DNA of 11,010 nt. Source: Acidobacteriota bacterium (GTDB lineage: Bacteria; Acidobacteriota; Terriglobia; UBA7540). The stretch spans positions 1-11,010 of the forward strand of contig QHZK01000098.1 of the NCBI GenBank assembly GCA_003224635.1, written 5' to 3'. Shown here one piece after another: positions 6,899 through 11,010 of the stretch. Within the stretch, counting starts at the first letter, position 1. Each line of letters starts with the position of its first letter. The notes under the pieces are model-generated. The model saw only the letters and a program-made list of their open reading frames with translations. It ran no database searches and was not told the origin of the DNA. The translations under genes and the position numbers were made by a program.

Positions 6899-6907
6899 TC
6901 ACCTCAC
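6899..6907 (-). promoter_or_regulatory. Ribosome binding site of the pncB-pncA fusion
   Basis: On the - strand this reads GTGAGGTGA, with AGGTGA ending 8 nt before ATG 6890. It fixes the start at 6890 rather than at the upstream TTG (6995) of the longer open frame. Confidence 0.75.
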
Positions 6908-6924
6908 GAATGTAAGCAATGACC

Positions 6925-6953
6925 AGTATGGTTTCCGCCTCAAGGCGTGTCAA
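6925..6953 (-). promoter_or_regulatory. Sigma70-type promoter of the pncB-pncA fusion
   Basis: On the - strand, a perfect -35 TTGACA (6953-6948), exactly 17 nt of spacer, and a -10 CATACT (6930-6925, 4 of 6 consensus). The expected transcription start near 6918 gives a leader of about 28 nt holding the ribosome site at 6907-6899. The order of all elements is consistent. Confidence 0.65.
6936..6947. promoter_or_regulatory. Palindrome inside the pncB-pncA promoter spacer (possible operator)
   Basis: On the - strand it reads CGCCT-TG-AGGCG, an inverted repeat with 5-bp arms that directly abuts the -35 box and lies between -35 and -10. A repressor bound there would block RNA polymerase. NAD salvage genes are often repressed (NiaR, NrtR and NadQ are known regulators), but I cannot assign this site to any of them. 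The arms are short and chance is possible. Confidence 0.35.
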
Positions 6954-6988
6954 GTCGAGGGGGATTACGGGACGACCGGGATGGGCCG

Positions 6989-6994
6989 TTGACA
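6989..6994 (+). promoter_or_regulatory. Possible -35 box for the TonB-receptor-like gene
   Basis: A perfect TTGACA hexamer lies 43 nt before the GTG at 7037, but the bases 16-18 nt downstream (around 7011-7018, tcaaccgc) do not resemble a -10. It is either a promoter with an unusual -10 or coincidence. Confidence 0.25.
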
Positions 6995-7036
6995 AAAAGG
7001 GGAAACAACATCAACCGCGGCGCATCCAATTTCATT

Positions 7037-9568
7037 GTGGCGACGAAGGAAATGCCCTCTGCTGGCTTGGTCCTGGCGGTCGTGACGCTGGGCTCCGCGC
7101 TCGCGGCGACGGCGCAGGATCCGCCTCCGCAACGCACCGCGGACCTCCGAGGCGAAGTAGCCAACCAGCAAGGCGAGCCCGTCGCCGGCGCTCGGTGTAC
7201 GTTAACCGGAGCTCTTCTTGCCAGCCCCGGCATCTCGGTTACAAGCAACGCCAAGGGTCAATTTGCCTTGCCGGGCTTGGCGCCCGGCAGCTATACGTTG
7301 ACCTGCGCCGCCATGGGATATCGGCCGGTGGTGCAAGAGGGGATCGAGATGGCGGGGGAGCCAGTCTCCGTGCAGGTGGTCTTACCGACTGAAACCGTCC
7401 TGCGGCAAACGATCGAGGTGCGGTCGACCCCGTCCACCGTCACCCAGGAGAGCACCGCTCCGCCCGCAACGCTGACTTCCCAGCAACTGTTCACCCTGCC
7501 GCTGACCGAGCAAAAATTCGAGGCCGCGCTGCCACTGGTCCCCGGCGTCGTGCGGACTCCTGACGGCAGAATCGGAATCAAGGGCGAGGTGGAGACCCAA
7601 GGCATCCTGCTGGTGGATTCGGCGGAAACGGTCGATCCCGTCACGGGGAGCTTTACGATTGACGTGCCCGTCGCCGCGATCGAATCCCTCAACGTTTATA
7701 AGACTCCTTACCAGGCCCAGTACGGAGGCTTTTCGGGCGGCCTGACCGCCATCGAAACCAAACCGCCGTCCAGCAAGTGGGACTTCGACTTCTACGATTT
7801 CATGCCGGACTTTCGCGGCAAGAGCGGCCACCTGGTGGGCGTCGCCGACGTCAAGCCCAAGCTTTACCTTACTGGCCCGCTGTGGCCGAACAAGCTTAAC
7901 TTTGCCGAAGCTTTTACCTGGGAAGTGATCAAGCAGCCGGTCAGGGGCTTGGCCTGGCCCCACAACGAAACCAAGACGCAGGGCTTCACCTCTTTCACGA
8001 ATTTCCAATACATCGTGTCTGCACGACAACTATTGACGGCGAGCGTGGACGTGTTCCCGCTGCGGCGCGAGTTCGCCAACATCAACTCGCTGGTACCGCA
8101 ACCGGCCTCTTCAAACTACGGTCAGAGCGGCTACGCCGTAGGGGTCACAGACCGCTACCTGGCGGCCTCAGGCGGTATCCTGACCACGCTCGTGAAATAC
8201 ACCCGCTTTTCGAGTTATGCCCACGGTCAGGGACCTGAGGACATGCTCGTGACGCCCAACGGCTGGGGCGGCAATTTCTTTGACGCCTGGGCCAGAACGG
8301 CGGACCAGGAGGAAGCGATCGAGAGCTTTCGCTTTCCCCGGAAGCAATGGCTCGGTCAGCACGAAGTGATGCTGGGCGGGGGCTTCGTTCACCGCTCGTA
8401 TCACGGGGACAGCGTCTCGCGGCCGGTGTTGCTCGAGAGGCAGGACGGGTCGCTGGCGGAGCGGATCGACTTTACAGGTCCGGCGACGCCTGCGACCAAG
8501 GACACGGAGTTCGCGGCGTTCGCGCAAGACCACTGGGCTCTCAATGGCCAGTGGGCGCTCGACGTGGGGTTGCGACTCTCCGGTGAAACTTTCGGGGCGC
8601 GAACGGCTTTGGGGCCGAGGCTGGGTCTTCTCTATTCGCCGGGCGGCAACGGGAAGACCATCTTTCGCGCCGGCGTAGGAGCCTTTCACGATCGCGTTCC
8701 ACTGCTGGCCTCGAGCTTTACCCAGAATCCCGCGCGCATCGTGCAACTGTTGGACGCCCAAGGCGCGGCGCTGGGTCCCCCGGTCACCCTGCGGAACGCT
8801 TACCTGAACGTGGAGAGCGGCGCGGGTCCCCTCTTCTCCGCCCGCGACCTGAAGACCACACCTTACAACCTGACGTGGAGCCTGGAGGCGGACCGCGATT
8901 TGCGTCCCAACCTCGTCGCGCGAGTGAGTTATCTTTCCAGCCGGACTTTCAAGCAATTTGTGATCGATCCCGAGCTGGGGTCCGCGGCGAATTCATTGCT
9001 TCTGCTCACGAACTCGGGCGAGAACCGTTACTACGAATTCGAATCCACGCTCCGCTTCCGGCCCAGGGAGCGCTCCGAGCTCAATATTTCCTACGTCCAC
9101 AGCCGCACGCAGGGCAACCTGAACAGTCTCGCGCGAATCTTTGTGCCCTTCGAGCAACCGGTCATCGTGCCGGACGTTTTCGCGGCGTCGCCCTTCGACA
9201 CGCCCAACCGGCTGATCGGGTGGGGAACCTTCCGGATACCCTGGGAGATCACGGCCAGTCCTGTGCTGGACCTGCACACGGGATTCCCTTATTCCAATAT
9301 CGATATGCTCGAGAATTACGTCGGCAAGCCGAACACCCAGCGATTTCCCGCCTTCTTTTCAATCGACGTGAAGCTCACCAAGGACTTCCGTGTGCCGGGC
9401 ATCCCTTGGGTGAAGCAGCACAAGCTTCGCGGCGGCTTGAGCATATTCAACATCACCGACCGCGCCAATCCCCGCGACGTGTTCAACAACGTCTCCTCGC
9501 CGTTCTTCGGCCACTTCGTTGGCATCCAGCACCGGTTCTTCGAGGGGGACGTCGACCTGGTGTTCTAA
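7037..9568 (+). CDS. TonB-dependent-receptor-like outer-membrane protein with N-terminal carboxypeptidase regulatory-like domain
   Basis: A protein of about 843 residues. A hydrophobic signal peptide (PSAGLVLAVVTLGSALAATA, about 7-26) is followed by a carboxypeptidase regulatory-like beta-sandwich at about 34-120 (LRGEVANQQGEPVAGARCTL, LPGLAPGSYTLTC). Next is a plug-like domain at about 130-245 (QQLFTLPLTEQKFEAALPLV to YQAQYGGFSGGLTAIETK), then a long beta-barrel ending DVDLVF. The terminal Phe is the usual outer-membrane assembly signal. Such Oar-type proteins are numerous in Acidobacteriota and are presumed to bind or import ligands; the substrate cannot be read. The start is uncertain. GTG 7037 gives a signal peptide with a lysine in its n-region but no ribosome site. 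ATG 7052 has AAGGA only 1 nt away, too close to be functional. A GTG at 6947 would place about 30 odd residues before the signal peptide. It is divergent from pncB-pncA across about 150 nt. Confidence 0.85.
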   Translation: MATKEMPSAGLVLAVVTLGSALAATAQDPPPQRTADLRGEVANQQGEPVAGARCTLTGALLASPGISVTSNAKGQFALPGLAPGSYTLTCAAMGYRPVVQEGIEMAGEPVSVQVVLPTETVLRQTIEVRSTPSTVTQESTAPPATLTSQQLFTLPLTEQKFEAALPLVPGVVRTPDGRIGIKGEVETQGILLVDSAETVDPVTGSFTIDVPVAAIESLNVYKTPYQAQYGGFSGGLTAIETKPPSSKWDFDFYDFMPDFRGKSGHLVGVADVKPKLYLTGPLWPNKLNFAEAFTWEVIKQPVRGLAWPHNETKTQGFTSFTNFQYIVSARQLLTASVDVFPLRREFANINSLVPQPASSNYGQSGYAVGVTDRYLAASGGILTTLVKYTRFSSYAHGQGPEDMLVTPNGWGGNFFDAWARTADQEEAIESFRFPRKQWLGQHEVMLGGGFVHRSYHGDSVSRPVLLERQDGSLAERIDFTGPATPATKDTEFAAFAQDHWALNGQWALDVGLRLSGETFGARTALGPRLGLLYSPGGNGKTIFRAGVGAFHDRVPLLASSFTQNPARIVQLLDAQGAALGPPVTLRNAYLNVESGAGPLFSARDLKTTPYNLTWSLEADRDLRPNLVARVSYLSSRTFKQFVIDPELGSAANSLLLLTNSGENRYYEFESTLRFRPRERSELNISYVHSRTQGNLNSLARIFVPFEQPVIVPDVFAASPFDTPNRLIGWGTFRIPWEITASPVLDLHTGFPYSNIDMLENYVGKPNTQRFPAFFSIDVKLTKDFRVPGIPWVKQHKLRGGLSIFNITDRANPRDVFNNVSSPFFGHFVGIQHRFFEGDVDLVF

Positions 9569-9692
9569 TCCTACCGGCGCGTCACACGCATAGCTGGGGG
9601 TCAGCTGTTCGCCGATTAAGCTAAACCAGCCTTACTGCGGCCCACTGAAACTCAGGCCCGATGCCCGGACGGATCGAGAGAGGGTCGATTCT

Positions 9693-10232
9693 TCACGTTA
9701 CGGGCGCGCGGTGCAGCATGTGTTCAATTCCAAGTTCGCGCCCGAACCGCTGCACGCTTGCCTGATCGCAGTTGCTGAGTAATGCGCTCAAATCGCTCGC
9801 CGAACGCAAATTCTGGAATCTCTTCTTCGGCGCAAGATACACAACAACCGGCTTGTTCTGGCGGATCATGTTAATCACGCTGTTCAACGTTCCCTTGCTC
9901 TCCCCGTCCCAGAGCATGAGTCCGTACGCGGCCTCATCGACCATCGCCAGGTCTTTCGTCGAGTAGTACGCAAACCCACGAGCCCCCGGAGGAGCGGCAA
10001 TTTCGCGTGTGGGCCAGCCCGCGACGTTGTTGCGGCACTCGCCGACCATGCAGTGGACAATAACGTTTCGGTATCCCCTCTCGGCGAGATATCGCTGCAC
10101 AGCCTTGTCCGCGCCGTTTGCGTCTCCGACTAGTATCGTGAAGCCTTTTTCGATCATCGTGTCGATCCGAAGCTTTACGTCGGCGTTCAGCCGCGAGAGC
10201 CGTCGAGATCCGGCGATCAAAACGTTCCTCAT
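9693..10232 (-). CDS. SLOG-family (YspA/cpYpsA-like) Rossmann-fold nucleotide-binding protein
   Basis: A 179-residue soluble protein. It begins with a Rossmann-type strand-loop, VLIAGSRRLS (residues 4-13, Gly8-Ser9-Arg10). A second signature, ILVGDANGADKAVQRYL (33-49), has the G-x-x-x-GAD pattern typical of the YspA/DUF2493 branch of the SLOG superfamily. Later conserved-looking segments are STKDLAMVDEAAYGLMLWDG (91-110), SKGTLN (112-117) and KPVVVYLAP (127-135). SLOG relatives include DprA, LOG phosphoribohydrolases and nucleotide sensors, so binding of a nucleotide or ribosyl phosphate is likely, while the exact reaction is unknown. Its ATG overlaps the stop of the upstream phosphoribosyltransferase as ATGA, so the two were one operon with coupled translation. 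Since the upstream gene is broken, its expression may now be reduced. The ORF itself looks intact. Confidence 0.8.
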   Translation of the reverse strand: MRNVLIAGSRRLSRLNADVKLRIDTMIEKGFTILVGDANGADKAVQRYLAERGYRNVIVHCMVGECRNNVAGWPTREIAAPPGARGFAYYSTKDLAMVDEAAYGLMLWDGESKGTLNSVINMIRQNKPVVVYLAPKKRFQNLRSASDLSALLSNCDQASVQRFGRELGIEHMLHRAPVT

Positions 10233-10784
10233 ACGCGAGCCCGCGTTTTCGTCATGACCAGCATCAGAACTGCCGCCGCACCGCCCGCGAGGAGAGCCTG
10301 TGCCACCACCGTTGCCGTAGCGCCCGAACGATACAAGTCATCGACGAGCAAGATTGGTTTTCCAGCAACTTCAGCGCCATCGACTTTGAAGGCATCTTCA
10401 AGGAGCTTGAGCCGCTGCGAATATTCGAACACATTCTTCAACTCCGGCGTGTCCTCGATCTTGCTCACTGCTGTCGTGTCTACCGGTTTCGACGGCCGTG
10501 CACCGATCGCCCTCGCGATCTCCACTACCGGCTGTCGAATGACGGATTCCAACCTCGTAGGAATTCTACCGCAGTGTCCGCGATGGAATCGAGCGTGTTC
10601 CTGTCGTTCAGTTCTTCAAACGGAACACGAGCTCGCCCAGGTCGGTCCGTTTCGTGTCGAATTGCGGATTCCCGAACGAGTCGTATCCCAGAAATGCGCT
10701 GCTCAGCGTGTGCCGTCGTTCGAGAACGTACCCCTCCGCCCACGGTCCGGGCAACTTCATCGGGTCGATCTTGACGACCGGCAT
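10229..10784 (-). pseudogene. ComF-like phosphoribosyltransferase, broken by a frameshift and an apparent internal deletion
   Basis: Three frames together give one PRTase-like protein. Segment 1 (10784-10611) reads MPVVKIDPMKLPGPWAEGY to GELVFRLKN and then meets a TGA (10610-10608). Segment 2 continues in another frame, DRNTLDSIADTAVEFLRGWN, and ends at a TAG (10527-10525). Segment 3 (about 10537-10229) reads RQPVVEIARAIGARPSKPVD through ILLVDDLYRSGATATVV, the PRPP-binding loop of type I phosphoribosyltransferases. Lesion 1, near 10611, is mended by one extra base. At lesion 2, near 10535, the frame changes and the short stretch I would expect there in relatives (a VPVPPS-type loop) is missing, suggesting a deletion. 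Family membership rests on remembered ComF-like relatives starting MKLPGPWAEGY. The start could be ATG 10784 or 10760. Sequencing error could explain lesion 1 but less easily lesion 2. Confidence 0.75.
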
Positions 10785-10792
10785 CGCGCGGG

Positions 10793-10801
10793 ATTGTACC
10801 A
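10793..10801 (-). promoter_or_regulatory. Extended -10 promoter of the PRTase-SLOG operon, possibly leaderless
   Basis: On the - strand, TGG directly precedes TACAAT (10798-10793, 5 of 6 consensus), the TGn-TATAAT extended -10 pattern. No good -35 is visible. Only 8 nt separate TACAAT from ATG 10784, so transcription would begin at or within a base or two of the start codon, and no ribosome site is present. This geometry is typical of leaderless genes. Confidence 0.4.
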
Positions 10802-10826
10802 CTGTGTTGTCGGAACCAGTGCATGC

Positions 10827-11010
10827 TTATCCCACGCACGCCAGGGCAACCCCGCCACACACCAGCAGGACGCCGGCCCACCGCATTCGTGTGACGCGCT
10901 CGCCCAGCAGAAATTTCGCGCCGAGCGCGCCGACCATATAGTTTGAGGCCGTGACGGGAACAACAAGGCTGACATCTGCCCAGGAGAGGACCGCGAGGAA
11001 TGAGAAGAAC
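10827..11010 (-). CDS. EamA/DMT-superfamily transporter, C-terminal 60 residues (5' end outside window)
   Basis: The frame is open from the right edge (first complete codon at 11009) to a TAA at 10829-10827. The translation runs FFSFLAVLSWADVSLVVPVT, then ASNYMVGALGAKFLLGERVT, then RMRWAGVLLVCGGVALACVG. It matches the end of EamA-type drug/metabolite transporters: a helix, a Pro-containing helix, the GERVT-type loop with a conserved glutamate, and a final Gly-rich helix. These inner-membrane proteins export or exchange small metabolites; the substrate cannot be told. The stop lies 43 nt before the start of the PRTase remnant on the same strand. That gap holds a possible promoter, so the two need not be co-transcribed. 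It lacks a start codon because only the 3' end is present. Confidence 0.75.
   Translation of the reverse strand, partial: FFSFLAVLSWADVSLVVPVTASNYMVGALGAKFLLGERVTRMRWAGVLLVCGGVALACVG

Noticed and set aside
5244..6992. A 582-codon open frame on the + strand opposite pncB-pncA
   Set aside because: It shows Arg/His/Leu-rich shadow composition with no domain, while the opposite strand carries all catalytic motifs of two enzymes.
9592..9606. Small hairpin AGCTG-GGGGT-CAGCT after the TonB-receptor-like gene as a terminator
   Set aside because: Only 5-bp arms and no T-run. The convergent position is suitable but the structure is too weak to call.
9693..10232. SLOG protein as part of a Thoeris-like NAD-based defence system, given the NAD-salvage gene nearby
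   Set aside because: No SIR2 or TIR domain is present, the SLOG is of the stand-alone YspA type, and the NAD-salvage gene is separated from it by an unrelated receptor gene on the other strand.
10757..10975. A 72-codon - strand frame at the right edge
   Set aside because: A different frame on the same strand (10827-11010) gives a clear EamA transporter C-terminus; this one is a Trp/Arg/Ser-rich shadow.

Overview
The window is about 11 kb of GC-rich bacterial DNA, most consistent with the Acidobacteriota. Three things suggest this: an alternative-complex-III-type (act) respiratory module, a TonB-receptor-like outer-membrane protein with an N-terminal carboxypeptidase-regulatory-like domain (a type abundant in that phylum), and short intergenic palindromes ending in CGCCGCTACA. 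The taxonomic call is inference; no rRNA or marker tree is available here.

Layout. (1) 1-2541, + strand: the 3' part of a respiratory operon. It has the C-terminal ferredoxin domain of an ActB-like protein (cut by the left edge), an NrfD-family ActC-like quinol-binding membrane subunit, and an ActD-like DUF3341 protein. The cluster ends there, with no ActE or ActF downstream. (2) 2542-3224: a hairpin-rich convergent spacer, then an elongation factor P gene on the - strand with a divergent tip loop. (3) 3225-3684: 460 nt with no convincing gene. (4) 3685-4746, +: a secreted DUF481-type outer-membrane beta-barrel protein. (5) 4830-6890, -: one continuous gene fusing nicotinate phosphoribosyltransferase to nicotinamidase, i.e. 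two consecutive steps of NAD salvage in one polypeptide. It has a readable sigma70-type promoter with a palindrome between the -35 and -10. (6) 7037-9568, +, divergent from it: the TonB-receptor-like protein. (7) 10784-9693, -: a two-gene operon with an ATGA overlap, made of a ComF-like phosphoribosyltransferase and an intact SLOG (YspA/cpYpsA-type) protein. The phosphoribosyltransferase is broken by a frameshift and an apparent internal deletion. (8) 10827-11010, -: the last 60 residues of an EamA/DMT-type transporter, cut by the right edge.

How the genes work together: ActB-ActC-ActD would form part of a quinol-oxidising membrane complex. The fused PncB-PncA enzyme converts nicotinamide to nicotinate and then to nicotinate mononucleotide. 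The PRTase-SLOG pair looks like a nucleotide- or ribosyl-phosphate-handling module of unknown purpose, now decaying at its first gene. I see no CRISPR array, IS element, tRNA or rRNA. The best candidates for something under-described are the PncB-PncA fusion with its promoter palindrome, the PRTase-SLOG operon, and the intergenic palindrome family.
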